Assembly: GCA_910577035.1 (NCBI GenBank)
Contig: CAJTKW010000002.1
Coordinates: 53,698 to 117,697, forward strand
Source: an uncultured Acetatifactor sp.
GTDB taxonomy: Bacteria; Bacillota; Clostridia; Lachnospirales; Lachnospiraceae
Direction: 5' to 3'
DNA length: 64,000 nt
Shown here: piece after piece, positions 53,269-60,885 of the stretch
How the letters are laid out: each line of letters starts with the position of its first letter
Position numbering within the stretch: the stretch's first letter is position 1
Translations under genes and position numbers: made by a program
The notes under the pieces: generated by a model
Database searches by the model: none
Told to the model about the DNA's origin: nothing
The model's input: only the letters and a program-made list of their open reading frames with translations

Positions 53269-54165
53269 ATGAGGAAGAACGACGCCGTAATTGCGGCAAA
53301 GGAGGAAAACTTGATTTCACGCGTTACGCTGGGGCTGCCCTACGAGGAGTTCATGCAGGTGATGTCCGAAAGCGGCAGAAAATCAGGAAGGAATATGGGG
53401 GAAGATCCGCTGGGCATGGATTTGTCCGCGTTTAATGCGGATTCTGCGCAGATGATTCGCGAATGCAAGGGAACTGTCTACGGGTATGTGAGGGTATCTA
53501 CCGACCATCAGGATTACGCCCGCCAGATCGAAGCCTTAAAAAGGCTGGGGGTAAAAGAAAACAATATTTTCAAGGATAAAAAATCAGGAAAGGATTTCAA
53601 CAGGGACGAGTTCAGAAAGCTGATGCAGGTTATCGCGGCAGGGGACTGTATCGTTGTACTTGAGCTGGACCGTTTCGGCCGTAACATGACGGAGATCAAG
53701 AATCACTGGTACTGGATTACACAGCAAAGGAAAACCAACATTGTGGTGGTTGACCAGCCAATCCTGAATACGAAGCTGGAAACCTATGGTCTGGGAAATT
53801 TCATAGCAGAGCTGATTCTTGCGGTATTCTCATTAATGGCTGAAATTGAGAGAAATCTGATTAATAAGAGGATGGGTGACGGCCTGCGCCGGGTCAAGCT
53901 GGATGGGAAAAAGCTTGGCAGAAAGCAAAAGCCGATTCCGGGCCTGTTTTGGAAGCTGAGGGAGCCGTTCCTTAACAAGGAAAAGTCGCAGAACCAGGCG
54001 GCTAAAGAATTGGGTGTTGACCCGAAAACCTTCAGAAGCTGGATCGAGAAGACCCGGACAGTTTCGACGGCAGAGGAATGGGAGAGGCTGGCGGCGGAGT
54101 TGGAAATCAGCGAAAGGGCGGAGCGCATCAGGCTGGCGAGAATCGAGTACGGAGAAACAATATAG
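53269..54165 (+). CDS. Serine recombinase (resolvase/invertase family)
   Basis: A 298-residue protein with an unusual N-terminal extension of about 68 residues. The resolvase catalytic domain follows: YGYVRVSTDHQDYARQIEAL with nucleophile Ser77, then LELDRFGRNMTEI and AEIERNLINKRMGDGLRR. A C-terminal helix-turn-helix (SQNQAAKELGVDPKTFRSWI near 245-264) ends the core. It is a small resolvase/invertase rather than a large phage integrase. ATG 53269 follows AAGGAGG. No transposase, phage or conjugation gene is adjacent. A role in inverting a nearby promoter or remnant of a transposon are both possible. Confidence 0.87.
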   Translation: MRKNDAVIAAKEENLISRVTLGLPYEEFMQVMSESGRKSGRNMGEDPLGMDLSAFNADSAQMIRECKGTVYGYVRVSTDHQDYARQIEALKRLGVKENNIFKDKKSGKDFNRDEFRKLMQVIAAGDCIVVLELDRFGRNMTEIKNHWYWITQQRKTNIVVVDQPILNTKLETYGLGNFIAELILAVFSLMAEIERNLINKRMGDGLRRVKLDGKKLGRKQKPIPGLFWKLREPFLNKEKSQNQAAKELGVDPKTFRSWIEKTRTVSTAEEWERLAAELEISERAERIRLARIEYGETI

Positions 54166-54171
54166 TTTATG

Positions 54172-54265
54172 ATTGACAATCATCATAGGATCTGTTACAA
54201 TAACTATACATATCTGGGAAACATTTCAAACCATTTCGGTTGACAATCCCTGTATGAAAATGGAA
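54172..54265 (+). repeat. Promoter-leader module, copy 1
   Basis: A 94-base segment nearly repeated at 59316-59409. It contains TTGACA (54173-54178), a 17-base spacer and TACAAT (54196-54201). A conserved transcribed stretch follows, with an AACC/GGTT hairpin inside a GGG/CCC pair (GGGAAACATTTCAAACC at the start). It drives the Rpn-type gene at 54444. Confidence 0.8.
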
Positions 54266-54334
54266 CATTCCACTGAATATGGCGGATTGCAGGAATGGTA
54301 TGACAGAGAAAGCGCTGTTCCCGTGTTTCATGAA

Positions 54335-54371
54335 CCGGAGTCCCGGAAGCTTTGCATCCGTGGGACTCCGG
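54335..54371 (+). promoter_or_regulatory. Leader hairpin before the Rpn-type gene
   Basis: CCGGAGTCCC (54335-54344) pairs perfectly with GGGACTCCGG (54362-54371) around a 17-base loop. It lies in the leader of about 235 bases between the promoter module and the start codon at 54444. No T-run follows, so it is a structural or regulatory hairpin rather than a terminator. Confidence 0.55.
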
Positions 54372-54443
54372 AGAGTACCGGGGATTTGATTTCAGGGCTG
54401 TCATATGCGATCTTCTTTCCGCTGAAAACGAAAGGAGATCTGT

Positions 54444-55502
54444 ATGAAGGAAAGCGCTGTAAAGAAGAAAAAAGGAAAGGATCAGGTAACGGGAAAACAG
54501 GCGGTAAATGTGCAGGCGGAGGAAACCGCGGCAGCGGGGACGCTGCCGGCGAAAGGCCGTAAGACGGAAAAGGCTGTGGCCGTAAGACGTAAGCTTGAGG
54601 ATATGAATCTGCTGGATGATTTTCTGTTCGGTTCGGTGGTGACGTTTCCGGAGATCGGGGAAAGATTTGTAAAAACGCTCCTGAAGACGATCTTCGGCAG
54701 GGAATTTAAGCACCTGCTGGTCACGGCCCAGAAGGTGCTGTACGGTGCAGACACAAATCTGCACGGTACGCGCCTGGACGTGTATATCGAACCGGAGACA
54801 GGGGAGGATCCGGAAGGGCGGGCCGCCGTGTATGACATCGAACCTGATCGGAAGGATACCCCGGCGGATAAAAGGGTGCTGCCCCGCAGGGTGCGCTTTT
54901 ACCATGGAAAAATTGCGGCAAGGAGCCTGAATTCCGGCGCAGATTATGAGGAGTTGAAAGATGTTGCCGTGATTATGATACTGCCCTTTGATCCGTTTGG
55001 TTTGAACCGTATGCTGTATACCGTAAAGAATCAATGTGTGGAAGTGCCGGAGATGGAGTATGAGGACGGGGCAAGTACGCTGTTTCTGTATACGAAGGGA
55101 ACAGAAGGAATCCCCAGTGAGGCCCTGAAGCAATTGCTGCATTATATGGAAAATACAGTCTATGAGAATGCGGTAAATGAAGAACTGTTGGAAATTCACA
55201 GAATGGTGGAGATAGTAAAGAAAGATCCGGAGGTGGCAGGGATGCGGATACAATTGGTGGATGACGTTATCAGGCTGACAGAGGAGAACGCGGGTAAAAC
55301 CGAGCAGATCGCGAAGCTGACGGAGGAGAGCGCGGGTAAAACCGAGCAGATCGCGAGGCTGACGGAGGAGAGCGCAGGCAAAACCGAGCAGATCGCGAAG
55401 CTGACGGAAGAGATCAGTAAACTGTATGAACAGCTTGCGCAACGAAGCCCCGAGACAGAATGGAGGGCACACAAAAAAGCAGATACGGACGTCATAAAAT
55501 AA
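54444..55502 (+). CDS. Rpn-family recombination-promoting nuclease / PD-(D/E)XK transposase-like protein
   Basis: A 352-residue protein. After a Lys-rich N-terminal region (1-45) comes LLDDFLFGSVVTFPEIGERF and then the nuclease core. The core has TRLDVYIEPE and AAVYDIEPDR near 110-135, with the acidic residues of a PD-(D/E)XK fold. RVRFYHGKIAARSLNSGADY follows, typical of the Rpn/YhgA-like family that promotes recombination and occurs in many copies in clostridia. Residues 280-321 are three 14-residue repeats of a coiled-coil. ATG 54444 follows AAAGGAGATCTGT. The promoter and leader belong to a module duplicated at 59316. Confidence 0.82.
   Translation: MKESAVKKKKGKDQVTGKQAVNVQAEETAAAGTLPAKGRKTEKAVAVRRKLEDMNLLDDFLFGSVVTFPEIGERFVKTLLKTIFGREFKHLLVTAQKVLYGADTNLHGTRLDVYIEPETGEDPEGRAAVYDIEPDRKDTPADKRVLPRRVRFYHGKIAARSLNSGADYEELKDVAVIMILPFDPFGLNRMLYTVKNQCVEVPEMEYEDGASTLFLYTKGTEGIPSEALKQLLHYMENTVYENAVNEELLEIHRMVEIVKKDPEVAGMRIQLVDDVIRLTEENAGKTEQIAKLTEESAGKTEQIARLTEESAGKTEQIAKLTEEISKLYEQLAQRSPETEWRAHKKADTDVIK
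55281..55406 (+). repeat. Three 42-base tandem repeats in the Rpn-type gene
   Basis: Three consecutive 42-base units (55281-55322, 55323-55364, 55365-55406) differ at only a few positions. They encode the 14-residue motif around AGKTEQIAKLTEE, i.e. two heptads each, so unit number can change without breaking frame. Confidence 0.9.
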
Positions 55503-55619
55503 TCTCGTTATCTGCGCTTATGCCCAATTTGTTGAAGATACAGAAGCAATTGTCTTTGGCGTCAATCCGGCAGTACTGCATGTGACCGGTACCGGCTGGC
55601 CGGGACAAAATGAACCGGC

Positions 55620-55832
55620 TTAATCGGCGGACGCTATTGCAGCCTTCGTTTTCTTCAGTTCGGACTCAAATATGTGTGACACTGCCATGGCGGTGTCCGC
55701 GTCACACGAGAAAAGGTCCTGGATACGTGAAGAAGCCTCTTCAAGGTTGCCGTTGTTAATCAGATATACTATCTCGTAGCATTCATTACTGTTTGATTGT
55801 CCAATTGCCTTGCGGATTTCTACTGGAGTCAT
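55620..55832 (-). CDS. Small hypothetical protein
   Basis: A 70-residue acidic, helical protein (starts MTPVEIRKAIGQSNSNECYE, ends KAAIASAD) with no recognised family, signal peptide or membrane helix. It contains two cysteines. I treat it as real because GGTAGGAT lies 8 bases before the ATG on the minus strand and a good promoter (TTTGTT, 17 bases, TATAAT) lies 42 bases further upstream. It is transcribed away from the PseB-like gene and stands alone between that gene and the Rpn-type gene. Confidence 0.6.
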   Translation of the reverse strand: MTPVEIRKAIGQSNSNECYEIVYLINNGNLEEASSRIQDLFSCDADTAMAVSHIFESELKKTKAAIASAD

Positions 55833-55874
55833 TGATTATATCCTACCATTCTTTAGATTCATAAAATCAATCAA

Positions 55875-55903
55875 ATTATAACCTTTATCTGCATAAAAAC
55901 AAA
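55875..55903 (-). promoter_or_regulatory. Promoter of the small minus-strand gene
   Basis: On the minus strand TTTGTT (55898-55903), a 17-base spacer and TATAAT (55875-55880) form a vegetative promoter just upstream of the 70-residue protein gene. Confidence 0.55.
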
Positions 55904-56045
55904 TAGTTTTTTAAATTTTTGTATTATAATTCTGAAAAATGTCAAAAATAGCAGTAATCAGGATAGTTTCTTTACCGTACCCTGGGGTATCTGGACTGAA
56001 AAGCAGGGATGCGGTTTCGGGCAGGTGCCGGAACGAAATTAAAAG

Positions 56046-56074
56046 TTGTAAAATCAGTGGTAAAATGGTATCAT
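56046..56074 (+). promoter_or_regulatory. Promoter of the PseB-like gene
   Basis: TTGTAA (56046-56051), a 17-base spacer and TATCAT (56069-56074) form a likely promoter 45 bases before ATG 56119. Only this promoter and the divergent one occupy the 286-base AT-rich gap. Confidence 0.5.
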
Positions 56075-56118
56075 ATAGGCACATGTGACAGAGGATGTGG
56101 TGAAAGAGAGGATAGCTT

Positions 56119-57114
56119 ATGCTGAATGATCGGTCGATACTTATTACCGGGGGAACGGGCAGCTTTGGCAAGAGCTTTGCCAGGTATGTATTGGAGCATT
56201 ATAATCCCAGGAAGGTAATTATTTACTCCCGTGATGAATTCAAGCAGTTTGTAATGCAGAATGAATTTGCGGAATACAAGGACAAGCTGAGGTTCTTTAT
56301 CGGGGATGTGAGGGATCAGGCGCGCCTGGCCCGGGCTTTTGAGGGCGTGGATTATGTCATTCATGCGGCGGCCCTGAAACAGGTTCCGGCCTGTGAGTAT
56401 AATCCTGCGGAAGCTATCAAAACTAATATAAACGGGGCGCAGAACGTGATTGACGCGGCGCTGGATACAGGCGTGAAAAAGGTGGTGGCGTTATCTACAG
56501 ACAAGGCGGTAAATCCGGTGAATTTATACGGCGGAACGAAGCTCGTTTCGGACAAGCTGTTTATTGCGGCAAATGCGTATGCCGGAAATAAGGATATTTG
56601 CTTTGCCGTTGTACGTTACGGAAATGTGGCGGGAAGCAGAGGGTCCGTTATTCCCTTTTTTCACAATATTATGAAGAACGGCGGCTCTGAGCTGCCTATT
56701 ACCGATTACCGTATGACACGGTTCTGGATCAGCCTGCATCAGGGGGTGGAGCTGGTTATTAAAGCGTTGGAGGAAGCCAGGGGTGGAGAGACCTTTATCG
56801 CAAAGCTTCCGTCTTTTAAGGTCACGGACCTGGCTCAGGCAATGCTTCCGGGCTGCAAAATGCCTGAGGTGGGAATCCGCGAAGGCGAGAAGCTGCATGA
56901 GATCATGATTACAGTTGAAGATTCGCTGACTACCTATGAATATGACAGGCATTATATCGTTTATCCGCAGATTACCTGGAATGAAAAGCAGAATTTTATA
57001 CCTGCAGGGAAACGTGTGCCGGAAGGATTTTCGTACAGCTCAGGCAATAACACGGAGTGGCTGAGTGAATTGCAGATAAGGGAATTACTGGAAACAATTG
57101 AGCTTGAGAAGTGA
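56119..57114 (+). CDS. pseB: UDP-GlcNAc 4,6-dehydratase (PseB-like)
   Basis: A 331-residue soluble SDR with SILITGGTGSFGKSFARYVL at the start. YSRDEFKQFVMQNEF near 35-50 is characteristic of the PseB/FlaA1 branch. The active-site region is STDKAVNPVNLYGGTKL, with Tyr-x3-Lys. It converts UDP-GlcNAc to a 4-keto-6-deoxy sugar (inverting C5 in PseB). The PseC-like transaminase and PseH-like acetyltransferase genes lie 2.5-5 kb downstream, separated by a regulatory insert. The length is normal. ATG 56119 follows AGAGGATAGCTT. Confidence 0.87.
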   Translation: MLNDRSILITGGTGSFGKSFARYVLEHYNPRKVIIYSRDEFKQFVMQNEFAEYKDKLRFFIGDVRDQARLARAFEGVDYVIHAAALKQVPACEYNPAEAIKTNINGAQNVIDAALDTGVKKVVALSTDKAVNPVNLYGGTKLVSDKLFIAANAYAGNKDICFAVVRYGNVAGSRGSVIPFFHNIMKNGGSELPITDYRMTRFWISLHQGVELVIKALEEARGGETFIAKLPSFKVTDLAQAMLPGCKMPEVGIREGEKLHEIMITVEDSLTTYEYDRHYIVYPQITWNEKQNFIPAGKRVPEGFSYSSGNNTEWLSELQIRELLETIELEK

Positions 57115-57217
57115 CAGGGGATGTCGTTTGCTGGCAGAGAAGGCGAAGCGACAATGAAATATCGCGAAAAACTGCGTTATTCCGCATATTTGTGTTTAAA
57201 ATGAAAATCGGATTTTC

Positions 57218-57245
57218 TTGACTTATTTGTCAATAATGGTATAAT
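57218..57245 (+). promoter_or_regulatory. Promoter and possible operator of the BlaI-like gene
   Basis: TTGACT (57218-57223), a 16-base spacer and TATAAT (57240-57245) lie 27 bases before ATG 57272. An inverted repeat TTGAC/GTCAA (57218-57222 and 57229-57233) overlaps the -35 box and could be the repressor's own operator. Confidence 0.6.
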
Positions 57246-57271
57246 TAAGGCAATATAAGGAGGGCATAGGA

Positions 57272-57670
57272 ATGGCACAGTTAAATCCCAGAGAATTAGA
57301 CGTTTTAAATATTCTGTGGAGGTCCGAGGAGGCAATGACTTCTACCGATATTGTAAACGAGATGCGCGGTCTGACTCAGAGTACTGTTATCGCGGTTCTG
57401 AGAAAGCTCTTAAAGGACGGGCTTGTAGAGGTTGACGGCGTTACCCACAGCGGTAAAGTGTTGAGCAGGACTTACCGTCCTACAGCAGCTTCCAAGGAAA
57501 TTATTATGGATAATTTCGCCGCAGATTACGCCAGCTTTAAGGATGTTATTGCTCAGTCTGATATATGTGCGGCAATTTTGCATGTTGAGGAGCATCCCGA
57601 CAGGCTGAAGGCTGAAATCAAGAAGCTGAAGACTATTATCTCGGACTGCGAGAAGAAATTAAAAGCATAA
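57272..57670 (+). CDS. blaI: BlaI/MecI/CopY-family repressor
   Basis: A 132-residue winged-helix repressor. LNPRELDVLNILWRSEEAMT, STDIVNEMRGLTQSTVIAVL and KGLVEVDG-like DGLVEVDGVTHSGKVLS form the DNA-binding domain of the BlaI family. The C-terminal part is a helical dimer domain (HVEEHPDRLKAEIKKLKTII). Such repressors are inactivated when a BlaR1-type membrane protease is triggered. The next gene, 12 bases on, is such a protein. No beta-lactamase or penicillin-binding protein gene is near, so the regulon is more likely cell-envelope stress or the adjacent secreted protein. Confidence 0.87.
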   Translation: MAQLNPRELDVLNILWRSEEAMTSTDIVNEMRGLTQSTVIAVLRKLLKDGLVEVDGVTHSGKVLSRTYRPTAASKEIIMDNFAADYASFKDVIAQSDICAAILHVEEHPDRLKAEIKKLKTIISDCEKKLKA

Positions 57671-57682
57671 GAGGAAAGTATT

Positions 57683-58822
57683 TTGAATTACTCGTTTTCT
57701 ACTGTACTAATGACGATTTTGACAAGTAATCTTCTGATTGCGGTGCTGGTGTTATGCTTCCGTAATCGGAAGATTATGTTGTCGTTGGGCTACAAATTAC
57801 TGATCTTGTTTCTGACGCTAACTGCCGTACGTTTTCTGATTCCTTTCGAATTTCCCTTTTCCAGAAATGTTTATTTTCCCGAATGGCTGTCGGTTATCGT
57901 GGTTCTTGTACGACATCCGTTTATTTCTATCGGCAAAATTCAGATTTCGGTTACCAGCCTGTTTGGGGTCGTATGGCTGGGTGGAACAATTTATTATATC
58001 TATCGCTTTTACAAGCGGAAGGAGAGTTACCGCCATTATGTGGTCAGATACGGGACGAACAGGAACCGGCAGGAGCCCTATCGGAGTATAATGGAGGAGA
58101 TTGGCGGTAAAAAGAGAAATTCCCTGTGGGTTGTGACTGCTCCGTTTTTCGGTGCGCCCATGCAGTACGGAACTTTACGTCCTTATATTGTGCTCCCAAG
58201 CACGCTGGAGCTCTCGGAGGAAGAATTGTATTATGTCCTGCGCCATGAGACGGCGCACTTTTACCACCACGATGCCTTTATTAAGGATGCCATTGGCATC
58301 ATACGTGCCGTTTACTGGTGGAATCCGCTGGGTGCTGTATTGGAGAAAAAGTCGGACATATTGCTTGAGATGCGCGTGGATGATAAACTGGTCCGTGGCG
58401 ATGCCGCAACAAGGGAGGCTTACTGTAATGTCCTGAATTGTATCAGTGAGAAAATCCAGGTAGAAGAGGAAACTCCTGTGCCGGGCGCCGGTGCGGCTAT
58501 TTCCATGGCGGCAATAAAGGGGGAAGACCTGAAATACCGACAAAAAATGATGGTTCAGGGGAAACAAAGGAAAGGGCTCTCCTTTTATCTCACTGCTGCC
58601 GTGGTCATTGCCGTATACATATTTTCGTATTGCTTTACGTTTGAAGCGTACTATGCGGGAGAAATAGATGCAATGGCGAATGTAAGTAGAGAGGGCTTTA
58701 TTGCCATTCAGAAGGAAGACGGAACTTATGATGTCTACTTTGAGGATAGTGATAATGCTTATTTCTTGGAAAATATAGATAGTTTAGAGCATTACATAAA
58801 TATAACTATCAGAGCAGACTGA
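57683..58822 (+). CDS. blaR1: BlaR1-like M56 membrane metallopeptidase, sensor domain missing
   Basis: A 379-residue protein with membrane segments near residues 7-25, 33-50, 85-110 and 295-315. The zinc-protease motif is HETAHFYHHD (HExxH) near 188-197, on the cytoplasmic side as in BlaR1. After the last helix only about 65 extracytoplasmic residues remain, whereas BlaR1 has a penicillin-binding sensor of about 250. The signal sensed must therefore differ from beta-lactams or be detected through a partner. TTG 57683 follows GAGGAAAG and the gene is coupled to the BlaI-like repressor. Confidence 0.83.
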   Translation: MNYSFSTVLMTILTSNLLIAVLVLCFRNRKIMLSLGYKLLILFLTLTAVRFLIPFEFPFSRNVYFPEWLSVIVVLVRHPFISIGKIQISVTSLFGVVWLGGTIYYIYRFYKRKESYRHYVVRYGTNRNRQEPYRSIMEEIGGKKRNSLWVVTAPFFGAPMQYGTLRPYIVLPSTLELSEEELYYVLRHETAHFYHHDAFIKDAIGIIRAVYWWNPLGAVLEKKSDILLEMRVDDKLVRGDAATREAYCNVLNCISEKIQVEEETPVPGAGAAISMAAIKGEDLKYRQKMMVQGKQRKGLSFYLTAAVVIAVYIFSYCFTFEAYYAGEIDAMANVSREGFIAIQKEDGTYDVYFEDSDNAYFLENIDSLEHYINITIRAD

Positions 58823-58832
58823 TTAGAATAAA

Positions 58833-58866
58833 AACAGGAGACAATTTGCTGGGGTTGTCTCCTGTT
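58833..58866 (-). terminator. Terminator of the minus-strand secreted-protein gene
   Basis: AACAGGAGACAA (58833-58844) and TTGTCTCCTGTT (58855-58866) form a perfect 12-bp stem. Read on the minus strand it is followed by TTTTTATTC, so it ends the gene at 58908. On the plus strand no T-run follows, though the stem may still slow read-through from blaR1. Confidence 0.75.
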
Positions 58867-58907
58867 GGCGATAACGAGTTTAAATTTGCATATGCTAACT
58901 GTATATA

Positions 58908-59159
58908 CTATTCCTTTAAATCACAGACATAAATCCACTCTCCGATCCAGGTAGCGGTGGAAAAATTATAAAGCCGCTTATATAATTTCCCGTTTTCTTT
59001 TTTTACTACCCATGAAATTGCATCCTTCATCGGCATAATTTCCGGTTCCTGGGAGACTGCCGCCTGTGTGGTGAGAGCCGTCGCCGGGCTGCACAGAATG
59101 GCAAAAGCCATGCAGATTACACTGCCGATGGCTACTAACCTGTTTTTTCTTTTACTCAT
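58908..59159 (-). CDS. Small secreted protein of unknown function
   Basis: An 83-residue protein with a clear signal peptide: MSKRKNRLVAIGSVICMAFA, a hydrophobic core, and likely cleavage after TTQAA near residue 34. The mature part is about 50 residues and aromatic-rich (WVVKKENGKLYKRLYNF, ending WIGEWIYVCDLKE) with one Cys. No family is recognised. The ATG ending 59159 is chosen because GGAGG lies 5 bases upstream. It is convergent with the BlaR1-like gene and could be its target or signal partner. The promoter on the minus strand is not clear. Confidence 0.65.
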   Translation of the reverse strand: MSKRKNRLVAIGSVICMAFAILCSPATALTTQAAVSQEPEIMPMKDAISWVVKKENGKLYKRLYNFSTATWIGEWIYVCDLKE

Positions 59160-59315
59160 AGAATCCTCCATTCCGAGAACATTTTACGTACATTCTGCCA
59201 GCAGGCTTTTCCGCAAAAGTCTCTTTATCAATATTGTATAGTATGGCATCATTATATCAGATAACTGGAATAAGTAAATAGAGCAAAGGTATGTCGTAAA
59301 AAATAATAAACCATA

Positions 59316-59409
59316 ATTGACAGGAATAACATGATCTGATACAATGACTATACCTATCCGGGAAACATTTCAAACCATTTCGGTTGGCGATCCCTGTATG
59401 AAGACGGAA
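59316..59409 (+). repeat. Promoter-leader module, copy 2 (no gene attached)
   Basis: This 94-base segment aligns without gaps to 54172-54265. It has TTGACA (59317-59322), a 17-base spacer, TACAAT (59340-59345) and the same AACC/GGTT hairpin inside GGG/CCC. The 235 bases after it hold no open frame of note, so it is either a solo promoter reading toward the PseC-like gene, a small RNA, or the scar of a lost Rpn-type gene. The rest of the 59160-59644 gap shows no gene. Confidence 0.75.
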
Positions 59410-59584
59410 TGAGAAATATGTCAACAGAATAGCTAAAGAGGGCAGTTAAAGGAATACAGTGATTGCGGAGCTGAAATAGGTGCCGGATGACGGAAATTAT
59501 AAAAACAGATTGGGGATTGCGGAAGCCGGCGGCATACGAAGCAGTATACAGAAAAAATTAAGAAGAAAACAGGTATATTTTTCC

Positions 59585-59613
59585 TTGTAACAAGGGAGGA
59601 TTCCTGTTAAACT
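59585..59613 (+). promoter_or_regulatory. Promoter candidate for the PseC-like gene within nested dyads
   Basis: TTGTAA (59585-59590), a 17-base spacer and TAAACT (59608-59613) lie about 30 bases before the gene. The -35 box sits in the palindrome CCTTGT/ACAAGG, which is itself enclosed by AACAGG and CCTGTT, so a regulator may bind here. Confidence 0.35.
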
Positions 59614-59644
59614 ATAGTACAAAGTGTAAGCAGGAGGATCCAGT

Positions 59645-60838
59645 ATGGAGGAATTGGCAGTATTCGGCGGGACTCCGGTAAGAGAGAAACCGATTTATTA
59701 TGGAAGACAGTGCATTGAACAGGACGACATAGATGCGGTAACCGAGGTGCTGAAGAGCGATCTGATTACCTGCGGGCCCAAGGTAGAGGCAATGGAGGCA
59801 GAGCTCTGCAGGGTAACCGGGGCAAGGTATGCGGTGGTGGTGGCAAACGGCACGGCAGCCCTTCACCTGGCGGCCCTGGCGGCGGGCTTTGGAGCGGGCG
59901 ACGAGGTGATCGTCAGCTCCGTTACCTTTGCGGCATCTGCCAACTGTGTGCTGTACTGCGGTGCAACACCGGTATTTGCAGACATCCGGCCGGATACCTA
60001 TAATATTGATCCGGAGGCCGTGGAGAAGCTGATTACCCCCAGGACCAAGGGAATTGTGGCGGTTGATTTCACAGGGCAGGCGGTGGAGCATGATGCGCTC
60101 CGGGAAATCTGTGAGAAGCACGGCCTGATACTGATTGAAGATGCGGCCCATGCCATCGGGACGAAATATAAGGGCAGGCCTGTAGGCAGTATTGCTGATA
60201 TGACTTGTTTCAGCTTTCACCCGGTCAAGACGGTTACTGCGGGAGAGGGCGGCGCGATCACTACCAATGACGAGCAGCTTTATCGCCGCCTGATGAGGGT
60301 GCGCACCCACGGCATCACCAGGAACCGGGAGGAAATGGTTCATCCCACGGATGCGCTGTGGTATAATGAACAGGTGGAGCTGGGGTATAATTACCGGATG
60401 ACAGATTTTCAGGCGGCGCTGCTGCTCAGCCAGCTGTGCAAGCTGCCGAAGTTTTCGGCGCGCAGGAAGGAGATCGTGGCCAGATACGATCAGGCCTTTG
60501 GGGAGATGCCGGAGATTACAGTACAGCGTGAAATTCCGGAATCGGAGACTACGAGACATCTTTATATCCTGAGATTAAAGCCGGATATGCTGAATTGCGA
60601 CAGGAAACAGTTTTTCGATGCGCTCTATGCGGAAAATGTATGTCCGCAGGTACATTATCTGCCGGTTTACTGGCATTCCTATTATGAGAAGCTGGGGTAT
60701 AAGAAGGGGCTTTGCCCCAATGCGGAGCAGTATTATGAGGAAGTGATGAGTATCCCGCTCTATTATTCCCTGACCGACGAGGATGTGGAAGATGTGATCC
60801 GTGCAGTGAAGAAGGTGACTGCGCATTACAGAAGATAG
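59645..60838 (+). CDS. pseC: DegT-family aminotransferase (PseC-like)
   Basis: A 397-residue PLP enzyme with LAVFGGTPVREKPIYYGRQC at the start, a hallmark of PseC-type UDP-4-amino-sugar transaminases. VANGTAALHLAALA follows, the PLP Asp is in LIEDAAHAIGTKY, and the Lys is in SFHPVKTVTAGEGGAI near 192. GYNYRMTDFQAALLLSQL near 245 closes the signature. It would aminate the 4-keto sugar from the PseB-like enzyme. ATG 59645 follows AGGAGGATCCAGT. The gap to pseB contains the BlaI/BlaR1-like insert, so the two are no longer in one transcript. Confidence 0.87.
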   Translation: MEELAVFGGTPVREKPIYYGRQCIEQDDIDAVTEVLKSDLITCGPKVEAMEAELCRVTGARYAVVVANGTAALHLAALAAGFGAGDEVIVSSVTFAASANCVLYCGATPVFADIRPDTYNIDPEAVEKLITPRTKGIVAVDFTGQAVEHDALREICEKHGLILIEDAAHAIGTKYKGRPVGSIADMTCFSFHPVKTVTAGEGGAITTNDEQLYRRLMRVRTHGITRNREEMVHPTDALWYNEQVELGYNYRMTDFQAALLLSQLCKLPKFSARRKEIVARYDQAFGEMPEITVQREIPESETTRHLYILRLKPDMLNCDRKQFFDALYAENVCPQVHYLPVYWHSYYEKLGYKKGLCPNAEQYYEEVMSIPLYYSLTDEDVEDVIRAVKKVTAHYRR

Positions 60839-60885
60839 TACCCTCTTCTGTTTGTAAGCGGGCGGTATCGGTGAGGTGAAATGAA

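Noticed and set aside
55281..55406. CRISPR-like array
   Set aside because: The units are contiguous 42-base coding repeats without spacers and are in frame in the Rpn-type gene; no cas genes are present.
54204..55472. Long minus-strand open frame (over 400 codons) opposite the Rpn-type gene
   Set aside because: It mirrors a well-supported plus-strand gene. Its translation is rich in Arg, Leu, His and Cys with no motif and lacks a ribosome site, so it is a codon-bias shadow. The same applies to minus-strand frames at 6977-7636, 8323-9249, 50238-51188 and 59612-60559.
53269..55502. Prophage or conjugative element
   Set aside because: The serine recombinase is of the small resolvase type, and there are no phage structural, replication or transfer genes and no visible attachment-site pair.
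57272..58822. Beta-lactam resistance locus
   Set aside because: The BlaR1-like protein lacks the penicillin-binding sensor, and no beta-lactamase or PBP gene is nearby.
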